Positions 24,272 to 31,395 of a stretch of DNA of 38,021 nt are shown here, piece after piece. How positions within the stretch are numbered: position 1 is the stretch's first letter; each line of letters starts with the position of its first letter. Both the position numbers and the translations under genes were made by a program. Origin of the DNA: DAOSVX01 sp964447275 (lineage in GTDB: Bacteria; Bacillota_I; Bacilli_A; RF39; UBA660). The notes under the pieces were generated by a model. The model saw only the letters and a list, made by a program, of their open reading frames with translations. It was not told the origin of the DNA and did no database searches. The stretch is taken from contig CAYURI010000008.1 in assembly GCA_964447275.1 (NCBI GenBank), positions 1 through 38,021 on the forward strand, written 5' to 3'.

Positions 24272-25770
24272 TATTCAAGTAGCCCCTCTGTTGTTGTACT
24301 ATTAACTGCCACTTCAATTGTTAAGCTTCCTTTATTAACAGTATAGCCCGGAACTTTTGATTGGCTAATAATCGCCCCATCATCATATTCAGTTGTTTCT
24401 ACTTCAGTAAATGTACAAGCCACACTATATTCTTCACAAAATGCTTGAATATCTTCTCTTGTATAACTACCATCAGTAAAATCAGGATACTTAACTAAAA
24501 TATTAGGAATAACTAAAGTTATTGAATCTCCTGAAGCTAGTAAGGTGCCTTCCGTAACTGACTGACTAATAATTTCGCCAGCTGTATATAAAGTGGCATC
24601 TTCAATATCTTCAGTTTCAATAATTACATTNNNNNNNNNNNNNNNNNNNNNNNNNNNNNNNNNNNNNNNNNNNNNNNNNNNNNNNNNNNNNNNNNNNNNN
24701 NNNNNNNNNNNNNNNNNNNNNNNNNNNNNNGTAGTAATTAAAATAAGCCCAGTAAAAATAGCTCCTAAAATTAATAGGGTTTTATTTTGTTTTTTTAAAT
24801 CACCTTCAGTTATTTGTTTAGCAATAATTTCTTCACCTACTTCATCTTTCTTTTCTTCTTTATTTTTATCAAGCATTTTCATAATTTTGGAATCCTCTAC
24901 TTCCTTTTCTTCATAAGGATAAATATATTTTGGTTCACCTAATCTTGATTCATCTAAAACCGTTTTTAAATCCTCATGCATTTCTCTAGCGTCAGCATAT
25001 CTATTTTTTGGATTTTTAGCTGTTGCTTTTATAATCACATTTTCAATTGATTGAGGTAAATTTGGTAATTCTTCTTTAATACTTGGTACTGGTTCTTTTA
25101 AATGTTTTAAAGCTATTTCAACAGCATTTTCACCTCTAAATGGTAACTTGCCGCATAAAAGCTCATACATTAAAATACCCATTGAATAAATATCACTACG
25201 AATAGTCGCTCCTTTACCACTAGCTTGTTCTGGTGGAAGGTAATGAACTGTTCCCATTACAGAATTAGTTTGCGTTAATTGCGTTGAATTTAAAGCCGTT
25301 GCAATCCCAAAATCAGTGATTTTTACGACACCATTATCTAATATCATAATATTTTGCGGTTTGATATCACGATGAATAATATATGAGTCATGAGCTTCAG
25401 CCATTCCTTCAGTTATTTGTAACATAATATCAATTACTTCAGGGACAGTTAAGTTCCCACGTTTTTTTAAGATCTGTTTTAAATGTTTGCCTTCAATATA
25501 TTCCATAACAATGAAGTATTCGCCATTATCTTCACCAACATCATAAACTTCAACAATATTAGGATGACTTAAACTACTAGCAGATAATGCTTCTCTTTGA
25601 AATCTTCTAACAAATTTTTCATCACTAGCTAAATCGCCTCTTAAAATTTTAACAGCAACATTACGGTCAAGAATTGTATCATAAGCTAAGTAAACATTAG
25701 CCATGCCACCTTCACCAATTATTTTGATAATTTGATAACGATCATTAATTTTTTGACCCTTTGCTACCAT
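24271..25770 (-). CDS. prkC: PASTA-domain serine/threonine kinase (interrupted by an assembly gap)
   Basis: This membrane kinase senses cell-wall fragments through extracellular PASTA repeats. The kinase domain (about 12-275) has IGEGGMANVYLAYD, the ATP-binding Lys41 in VAVKIL, HRDIKPQN with Asp135, DFGIA with Asp153, and MGTVHYLPPEQASG. A juxtamembrane stretch and a transmembrane helix (TLLILGAIFTGLILIT, ending about residue 347) follow. Two PASTA-like regions are readable after the gap (for example GEIISQSVTEGTLLASGDSI and GAIISQSKVPGYTVNKGS). One hundred Ns (24631-24730) replace the region just outside the membrane, so the true number of repeats is unknown. PrkC proteins are usually 580-660 residues, so more than 33 codons may be missing. 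It overlaps prpC by seven bases. Confidence 0.93.
   Translation of the reverse strand: MVAKGQKINDRYQIIKIIGEGGMANVYLAYDTILDRNVAVKILRGDLASDEKFVRRFQREALSASSLSHPNIVEVYDVGEDNGEYFIVMEYIEGKHLKQILKKRGNLTVPEVIDIMLQITEGMAEAHDSYIIHRDIKPQNIMILDNGVVKITDFGIATALNSTQLTQTNSVMGTVHYLPPEQASGKGATIRSDIYSMGILMYELLCGKLPFRGENAVEIALKHLKEPVPSIKEELPNLPQSIENVIIKATAKNPKNRYADAREMHEDLKTVLDESRLGEPKYIYPYEEKEVEDSKIMKMLDKNKEEKKDEVGEEIIAKQITEGDLKKQNKTLLILGAIFTGLILITXXXXXXXXXXXXXXXXXXXXXXXXXXXXXXXXXXNVIIETEDIEDATLYTAGEIISQSVTEGTLLASGDSITLVIPNILVKYPDFTDGSYTREDIQAFCEEYSVACTFTEVETTEYDDGAIISQSKVPGYTVNKGSLTIEVAVNSTTTEGLLE
24631..24730. other. Scaffold gap of 100 N inside prkC
   Basis: Exactly 100 unknown bases, the customary placeholder for a gap of unknown size. 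It lies where tandem PASTA repeats begin, so repeat collapse in a short-read assembly is a likely cause. Confidence 0.95.
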
Positions 25771-26510
25771 TTTTCATCACTCTCTCTCACAAGGTATGCT
25801 ACAGAAATATTATCTGTTCCCCCACGAGCATTACTTTTTCTAATTAATTTACTAATTTTTTCTTCAATATCAAGTTCTCCATCATTTAAAACTTTTTCAA
25901 TTTGTTCTCTAGTTAACATATTCGTAAGTCCATCACTACATAGTAAGACTCCATCAATACTTGTTTCAACTTCAAAGACATCTAATTCAGCAGTCTCGCT
26001 AGTTCCTAAAGCTCTCATTAAAACATTCTTTTTTGGATGATGTTCAGCTTCTTCTGGTGAAATATCACCAGCTGTAACTAACAAATTAACTAATGTATGA
26101 TCTTTAGTAACTTTTTTTAAGACACCTTTTTTTAAGACGAATCCTGATGAATCACCAATATTACCAAAAAGCAGGAATTCTTCGGTAAAAATTGCTACCA
26201 CTACCGTCGTTCCTAATCCTGATGCTGAAGAATTTCTTTCGGCATATTTTATAATTTCACTATTAACTTCATTAATATTAGCTTTTAACCAATTAAAAGC
26301 ATCCATTTTAGAACCAATTGATGATAAGTTAGCAAATCTTGTTCCTAAATGCGTAACAACCATCGAACTGGCTACCTCACCAGCACGATGCCCACCCATG
26401 CCATCAGCGACTACCATTAAGTATTCACCTTTTTGATTTTTAATAATTGTTACACTATCTTCATTATGATCTCTTACTTTACCAGAATCTGTTAAGTAAA
26501 AACTTTTCAT
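25764..26510 (-). CDS. prpC: PP2C-type protein phosphatase, partner of PrkC
   Basis: PrpC removes phosphate from PrkC and its substrates. The 248-residue protein carries the PP2C metal motifs: SGKVRDHNEDSV, VVADGMGGHRAGEVAS (metal Asp and Gly), LFGNIGDSSGFVL, GVLLCSDGLTNML and GGTDNISVAYL. The usual GDSR is GDSS here, a common variation that should not remove metal binding. The ATG at 26510 is in an ATGA overlap with rlmN, after AGGTG, and its end overlaps the prkC start. The tight phosphatase-kinase pair is standard in Firmicutes. Confidence 0.96.
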   Translation of the reverse strand: MKSFYLTDSGKVRDHNEDSVTIIKNQKGEYLMVVADGMGGHRAGEVASSMVVTHLGTRFANLSSIGSKMDAFNWLKANINEVNSEIIKYAERNSSASGLGTTVVVAIFTEEFLLFGNIGDSSGFVLKKGVLKKVTKDHTLVNLLVTAGDISPEEAEHHPKKNVLMRALGTSETAELDVFEVETSIDGVLLCSDGLTNMLTREQIEKVLNDGELDIEEKISKLIRKSNARGGTDNISVAYLVRESDEKW

Positions 26511-27529
26511 TTAAGCACCTCACTAGCTCTTAGCTGTCCACAAGCCGCATCAATTTGATTGCCAAATTCCCTTCTTATTGTGACATTAATCTTTTCTTTT
26601 TTAAGTAAATCATAGAAAGCCATAATTCTTTTTTCATCACTTTGACCATATTTACTATTAGGTATTTCATTTAAAGGAATTAAATTAACATAAACGTTCA
26701 TCCCTCTTAGTAATTTTGCTAATAACAAAGCTTGTTTAGGATTATCATTTATATTATTTATCATAACATATTCAATCGTTACTCGTCTATTAGTTTTGGT
26801 AATATAGTCATTTATCTCTTTAATAACTTTATTAATTGGATAAGCCTTATTTATCGGCATTATAGAACTTCTTAACATATCATTTGGGGCATGCAAAGAA
26901 AGTGCCAAGTTAATTTGCATTTTTTCTTCAGCTAATCTTTTTATCCCTGGAATAACTCCACAAGTTGATATTGTTATATGTCTAGCCCCAATTTCAAGGC
27001 CTTTAGGATCATTGATAATTTTAATAAATTCTAAAACATTATCATAATTTAATAATGGTTCACCAATACCCATAATTACGACACTACTAATTTTAATTTT
27101 ATCATTATTAATCGCCGTCATAATTTGACTAACCATTTCCCCAGTAGTTAAGTCTCTTACTTTTTTTAATTTACCACTAGCACAAAAAGCACAGCCCATA
27201 TCACAACCAACTTGGCTTGAGATACAGATGCTATTACCATAGTCATGAGCCATAATAACTGTTTCAATTAAAGATCCATCCTTAAGTTCAAATAAATATT
27301 TTAAAGTATCTTTACTAACTTTACGATCTCTTATTTTAAGAAGACCAAAAGTAAACTCTTTACTTAATTTATCTCTTAAATCTTTGCTAACATTTGTCAT
27401 ATCAAAAAAAGATAAGATAAATTTCTTATATATCCATTCATATATTATCTTACCAATATATTTTTTTTCATTAATTTTTTCTAAATATTGTTCTAATTCT
27501 TTTAGGCTAAAATTAAATATATCTTTCAT
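26507..27529 (-). CDS. rlmN: 23S rRNA/tRNA adenine C2 methyltransferase RlmN
   Basis: This radical SAM enzyme methylates A2503 of 23S rRNA and A37 of some tRNAs. The 340-residue protein shows the iron-sulfur motif CDMGCAFC (Cys109, Cys113, Cys116), VVIMGIGEPLLN, ISTCGVIPGI, LALSLHAPND, and the catalytic cysteine in AACGQL near the end (Cys330). Absence of a Cfr-type sequence and the gene context favour RlmN. A GTG three codons upstream (27538) is open, but it lies in the AGGTG ribosome binding site. The ATG at 27529 is better placed. A possible extended -10 precedes it. Confidence 0.96.
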   Translation of the reverse strand: MKDIFNFSLKELEQYLEKINEKKYIGKIIYEWIYKKFILSFFDMTNVSKDLRDKLSKEFTFGLLKIRDRKVSKDTLKYLFELKDGSLIETVIMAHDYGNSICISSQVGCDMGCAFCASGKLKKVRDLTTGEMVSQIMTAINNDKIKISSVVIMGIGEPLLNYDNVLEFIKIINDPKGLEIGARHITISTCGVIPGIKRLAEEKMQINLALSLHAPNDMLRSSIMPINKAYPINKVIKEINDYITKTNRRVTIEYVMINNINDNPKQALLLAKLLRGMNVYVNLIPLNEIPNSKYGQSDEKRIMAFYDLLKKEKINVTIRREFGNQIDAACGQLRASEVLK

Positions 27530-27546
27530 TAATAACACCTATAAAG

Positions 27547-27555
27547 ATTATAGCA
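27547..27555 (-). promoter_or_regulatory. Possible internal promoter for rlmN
   Basis: The minus strand reads TGCTATAAT in the gap between the unknown membrane gene and rlmN. No -35 is seen. The leader would be only about ten bases, so it could be chance in AT-rich DNA. Confidence 0.35.
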
Positions 27556-27561
27556 CGAATC

Positions 27562-28203
27562 TTAAAAAGATAAATCTTTTTCCGTAATTTCGCCAAATTT
27601 GTCAAATGTTAACACGGCAGTTGTCTCATTATCAGTCGTAACAATTTTGGTAATTTTTTTATCATTAAAATAAACACTGGTTTTAATATTATTTAGGATA
27701 TCATCATAAAGATAATATTTTTCATAACTGTTTTCTTTTAACTCACCATCCATATTTTTAATGGTGTCAATAATATAGACCATATCAATTAATTCACTGT
27801 TAATATCATCATATAAATCATCGACTGGCTTTAGTTCACCAAGCGTCACTTCATAAATTTGATCATCAATATAATATTTAATAGTCTTATTTTCTGTTTC
27901 TTTATAGCCAAGTTCTCTTTTAGCTAATTTTATACCACTAAAAATAACTTTTTCACTACCCTTAGTTAAATCAAAAACATATGAATAATTATTATCTTCA
28001 ATCATTTTTACTTTATCACTATAAGTTAAAGCTTTGACCTCTTCTACTTCATCATTATTGTTGCTATTCATTCTAGAACCAATAGCAGCAATAATAGAAA
28101 TAGCAATAATTACTAAAAGATATCCTCCTAATTTAATAACGGCTTTTCCCTTGGGATTTTCCCAAGCTTTTTTTAATTTACTTAAAAAACTATTTTCTTC
28201 CAT
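27562..28203 (-). CDS. Unknown single-pass membrane protein in the rsmB position
   Basis: I do not recognise this 213-residue protein. A positively charged cytoplasmic start (LKKAWENPKGKAVIK) is followed by one transmembrane helix at about 24-43 (LGGYLLVIIAISIIAAIG). An outer domain of about 165 residues follows, rich in Asp, Lys, Tyr and beta-type segments (NYSYVFDLTKGSEKVIFSG, IKYYIDDQIYEVTLGE, TTAVLTFDKFGEITEKDL). There is no lipobox and no Cys, and it lacks an RsmB methyltransferase fold. The ATG at 28203 lies one base after the fmt stop, with GTGGG upstream, so it is part of the priA-rpe operon. The topology resembles an envelope sensor or accessory protein. A link to PrkC/PrpC signalling is only a guess from position. 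Confidence 0.85.
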   Translation of the reverse strand: MEENSFLSKLKKAWENPKGKAVIKLGGYLLVIIAISIIAAIGSRMNSNNNDEVEEVKALTYSDKVKMIEDNNYSYVFDLTKGSEKVIFSGIKLAKRELGYKETENKTIKYYIDDQIYEVTLGELKPVDDLYDDINSELIDMVYIIDTIKNMDGELKENSYEKYYLYDDILNNIKTSVYFNDKKITKIVTTDNETTAVLTFDKFGEITEKDLSF

Positions 28204-28204
28204 A

Positions 28205-29137
28205 TTAGTTACCCACTTCTATTTTTTCTTTATCTTTTAAACCATTTAAGTAATCTTTTACAGGCATTACTTTTTTACCATATGGCTTTATTTTCGTAAT
28301 TAATATTTCCCCATCATTAGTTTTTATCCCGATTTTATCTTTTAATACCCTGGTTATTTCCCCAGGCTTTTTATTAAAAACTTCATAACTTTTTTCACAT
28401 TCAATTACTTTTGCTTCTTCACCATTTAAAATTATATAAGATAGTGGCCAGGGATTTAATCCTCTTACTTTGTTAAAAACTTCTTTCGTACTTTTAGAAA
28501 AGTCTAACCATTCATCTGCCCTTTTTAAAGTTGGAGCATAAATAGCTAGATTTTCATCTTGTTTTATTCTATTACATGTTCCGTTTATAATACTAGGTAA
28601 AGTTTTAATTAGTAAATTTTCTCCTAATAAAGATAATTTGTCAAACAAAGTACCAACATTATCAGTTTCTAATATCGCTAGCTTTTCTTGGGCAATTATA
28701 TCGCCAGTATCCATTCCTTCGTTCATATGCATGATAGTAACACCAGTTTCATTTTCACCATTCATTATCGCATGATGAATAGGAGCTCCACCGCGATATT
28801 TAGGAAGTAGCGAAGCATGAACATTTATACAACCATATTTTGGGATATCTAATACTTCTTTTGGAATTATTTGCCCATAAGCACAAGTAATAATAATATC
28901 TGGCTTTAATTCTAATATCATTTGATAATCAGTTCTAATCTTCTCTGGTTGAAAAAGTGGAATATTATTATCTAAAGCTATTTTTTTTACAGGTGAAAAA
29001 CTTATTTCTTGATGTCTACCTACTTTTTGATCTGGTTTAGTAACTACTAATATTAAATTCGTATTTGCTATTAAAGATTTTAAAATAGGTACACTAAAAT
29101 CTGGTGTTCCCATAAATATTACGCTTAAGTCTTTCAT
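28205..29137 (-). CDS. fmt: Methionyl-tRNA formyltransferase
   Basis: Fmt formylates initiator Met-tRNA with 10-formyltetrahydrofolate. The 310-residue protein shows SVIFMGTPDFSVPILKSL, the formyl-transferase signature INVHASLLPKYRGGAPIHHA with catalytic Asn and His, GVTIMHMNEGMDTGDII with catalytic Asp, and a C-terminal OB domain from about 205 (LNPWPLSYIILNGEEAKV). The ATG at 29137 has AGGTGA five bases upstream. It follows priA by 21 bases. The peptide deformylase gene usual in this cluster is absent from the window. Confidence 0.97.
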   Translation of the reverse strand: MKDLSVIFMGTPDFSVPILKSLIANTNLILVVTKPDQKVGRHQEISFSPVKKIALDNNIPLFQPEKIRTDYQMILELKPDIIITCAYGQIIPKEVLDIPKYGCINVHASLLPKYRGGAPIHHAIMNGENETGVTIMHMNEGMDTGDIIAQEKLAILETDNVGTLFDKLSLLGENLLIKTLPSIINGTCNRIKQDENLAIYAPTLKRADEWLDFSKSTKEVFNKVRGLNPWPLSYIILNGEEAKVIECEKSYEVFNKKPGEITRVLKDKIGIKTNDGEILITKIKPYGKKVMPVKDYLNGLKDKEKIEVGN

Positions 29138-29152
29138 CTTATCACCTACTTT

Positions 29153-29161
29153 ATTATATCA
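29153..29161 (-). promoter_or_regulatory. Possible internal promoter for fmt at the priA stop
   Basis: TGATATAAT on the minus strand, in which TGA is also the priA stop codon. It is identical to the -10 elements of polA and priA. The implied leader is very short and no -35 is visible. Confidence 0.3.
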
Positions 29162-31339
29162 AATTCTCGAAGGATTTAAATCTATTTCTAAATAGACTTT
29201 TTTATTTATTATATATAATTCTTCTAAACTTCTTAAAACTTTTAATAATTTATCTTCTTCTTTATATTTAATAGTTATTTGAAAGCGATAATTATCACCA
29301 TTTTTAAACATTGTTGCCGTAGTTGGGCCCAAAACTATTTCTTGGTTTTTTAAATTGGCCCTTAAATAATTTGCCACTTTGCTAGCTTCTTTAGAAGCTA
29401 TATCGTAATCTTTACTAACAATTTTAATTCCTGCCAAGTAAACATAAGGAGGATATTTTAATTCCTTTCTAATATTCATTTCATAATTAAAATACTTTAA
29501 ATAATCATTTTCTTTAACACATTCCAAAGTAAAGTTATCGGGATTAAAAGTTTGTAATATAACTTCGCCTTTTATATCACTTCTTCCTGCTCTACCAGAC
29601 ACTTGGTTAAGAAGTGAGAAAGTATTTTCATTACTTTTATAATCAGGAATATTTAGTGTTGTATCAGCATTTATTACTCCAACTAAACTAACACTTGGGA
29701 AATCTAAACCTTTAGATATCATCTGCGTGCCAAGTAAGATATCATAGTCCAAATGCTTAAAATCAGTAATAATTTTCTCGTGACTACCTTTATTACTAGT
29801 AGTATCAGCATCCATTCTCACTATTTTAGCAGTTTTGAATTTTTCTTTTAACTCAATTTCTAATTTCTCAGTTCCTAGTCCCAAATAATTTAAAGCATCT
29901 TCCTTACAACTAGGGCATTTATCATCCTTTACTACTGTATAACCACAATAATGACAACGTAAATGATTAGAACTTTTATGATATGTTAAAGATATCTCAC
30001 AATGAGGGCATTTGTATGTATATCCACAATTTTGACAGGTTACAAAAGTCGAGTACCCTCTTCGATTTAAAAGTAATATTACTTGTTCTTTTTTATTTAA
30101 TTTTTCTTCAATTTTTGTTAATAAAATATCACTGAATATTCTGTTTCCCTTTTTTAATTCCGGCGCCATATCTACGATCATAACTTCTGGATAGGTAGCC
30201 ATACCTACTCTTTTAGTCATCTTAAGTAGACAATAGTTTCCTTTTATACCCCTAGCCATACTTTCTAAACTAGGAGTTGCTGATCCCAAAACAAGTGGAC
30301 AATTATGATATTTAGAACGCCATAAAGCTATATCACGGGCATGGTAACGAGGGTTATTATCTTGTTTATAAGTATCCGAGTGTTCTTCATCAATAATTAT
30401 TATTCCCAACTCTTTTAAAGGGGTAAAAATAGCACTTCTAGTCCCTATTACAACTTTTATTTCGTCTCTTAATATTTTGGTATATTCATCATACTTTTCA
30501 CCGTCAGATAACCCACTATGAAAAACAGCGACATCGTTACCAAAATAATCATAAAATATTTGACTAGTTTGAGCCGTTAAACTTATTTCTGGAACTAACA
30601 TAATAGCTCTTTTATTATTTTTAATAACTTCCTTAATCAGATTTATATAAACCAAGGTTTTACCACTACCAGTAATTCCATATAATAAAAATGTTTTACT
30701 TTTATTTAAGTCTTCTTTAACGGTATTAAAAACGATATTTTGTTCAGAAGTCATATTCATTATACATAGTTCTTTAGTTTCTTTATTAATACGATATTTT
30801 TGTTCTAGAACTTCCTTTATTAATTCTTTCTTTAATAAAGTATTGATACTAGAAACATTATATTTATTTTTTAATACTTTTTTATTATTAAGAAGATCTG
30901 TTAACAAAACAATTTGATTTAAATACCTTTGATTATTACTTATATATTCTTTAATAATATTTTCTTCTTTATTTAAAACCAAATATTTATCATATGTACT
31001 ATAATCAACTTTAATACTTTTAGTTTTTAATCCTTTAGGAAGCATTGTTTCATAAGCAGTCATCAAAGAACATAGCGTTTTGCTTTTAATATATTCACCT
31101 AGTTCTAACAACTCTTTGTTTAAATAAAACCCTTCATTAACAACTTCTTTTATCTCTTTCATTTCATAATTACCATCATAATCATTTACTATATCAATAA
31201 CAAACCCATTAATTGATTTATTACCAAAAGGAACTTTTACTTTCATACCAATTTTAATATCTAAATTATTGGGTATTTTGTAAGTAAAAGTCTTATCTAA
31301 CAATCTAACTTCATAACTAATTAAAACTGATGCGAACAT
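29159..31339 (-). CDS. priA: Primosomal protein N' (replication restart helicase PriA)
   Basis: PriA reloads the replisome at stalled forks. The 726-residue protein has the N-terminal DNA-binding domain (about 1-100: VLISYEVRLLDKTFTYKIP), then a winged-helix region. Helicase motifs are LLYGITGSGKTLVYINLI, VPEISLT, IIDEEHSDTYKQ and LGSATPSLES. The zinc-binding insertion of paired cysteines is CQNCGYTYKCPHC, CHYCGY, CPSCKE. The C-terminal part has LGTQMISKGLDFPSVSLVGV and QVSGRAGRSD. Length and motifs are complete. The ATG at 31339 has AAAGGAGGGC upstream. It heads the operon priA-fmt-unknown-rlmN-prpC-prkC-rsgA-rpe. Confidence 0.97.
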   Translation of the reverse strand: MFASVLISYEVRLLDKTFTYKIPNNLDIKIGMKVKVPFGNKSINGFVIDIVNDYDGNYEMKEIKEVVNEGFYLNKELLELGEYIKSKTLCSLMTAYETMLPKGLKTKSIKVDYSTYDKYLVLNKEENIIKEYISNNQRYLNQIVLLTDLLNNKKVLKNKYNVSSINTLLKKELIKEVLEQKYRINKETKELCIMNMTSEQNIVFNTVKEDLNKSKTFLLYGITGSGKTLVYINLIKEVIKNNKRAIMLVPEISLTAQTSQIFYDYFGNDVAVFHSGLSDGEKYDEYTKILRDEIKVVIGTRSAIFTPLKELGIIIIDEEHSDTYKQDNNPRYHARDIALWRSKYHNCPLVLGSATPSLESMARGIKGNYCLLKMTKRVGMATYPEVMIVDMAPELKKGNRIFSDILLTKIEEKLNKKEQVILLLNRRGYSTFVTCQNCGYTYKCPHCEISLTYHKSSNHLRCHYCGYTVVKDDKCPSCKEDALNYLGLGTEKLEIELKEKFKTAKIVRMDADTTSNKGSHEKIITDFKHLDYDILLGTQMISKGLDFPSVSLVGVINADTTLNIPDYKSNENTFSLLNQVSGRAGRSDIKGEVILQTFNPDNFTLECVKENDYLKYFNYEMNIRKELKYPPYVYLAGIKIVSKDYDIASKEASKVANYLRANLKNQEIVLGPTTATMFKNGDNYRFQITIKYKEEDKLLKVLRSLEELYIINKKVYLEIDLNPSRI

Positions 31340-31358
31340 AAAAGCCCTCCTTTAAATA

Positions 31359-31367
31359 ATTATATCA
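31359..31367 (-). promoter_or_regulatory. priA extended -10 promoter
   Basis: TGATATAAT on the minus strand, three bases beyond the T run of the ileS terminator. The arrangement is the same as at polC-polA. No consensus -35 is visible. Confidence 0.5.
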
Positions 31368-31370
31368 TAG

Positions 31371-31395
31371 AAAAAGAACACTTAATAAGTGTTCT
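31371..31395 (-). terminator. ileS terminator overlapping its stop codon
   Basis: AGAACACTT (31375-31383) and AAGTGTTCT (31387-31395) form a nine-pair stem with a three-base loop, followed on the minus strand by five Ts. Two bases of the ileS TAG lie in the stem. Confidence 0.8.

Noticed and set aside
24593..24916. Plus-strand frame across the N gap
   Set aside because: It is the antisense shadow of prkC, has no start signal and is held open partly by the Ns.
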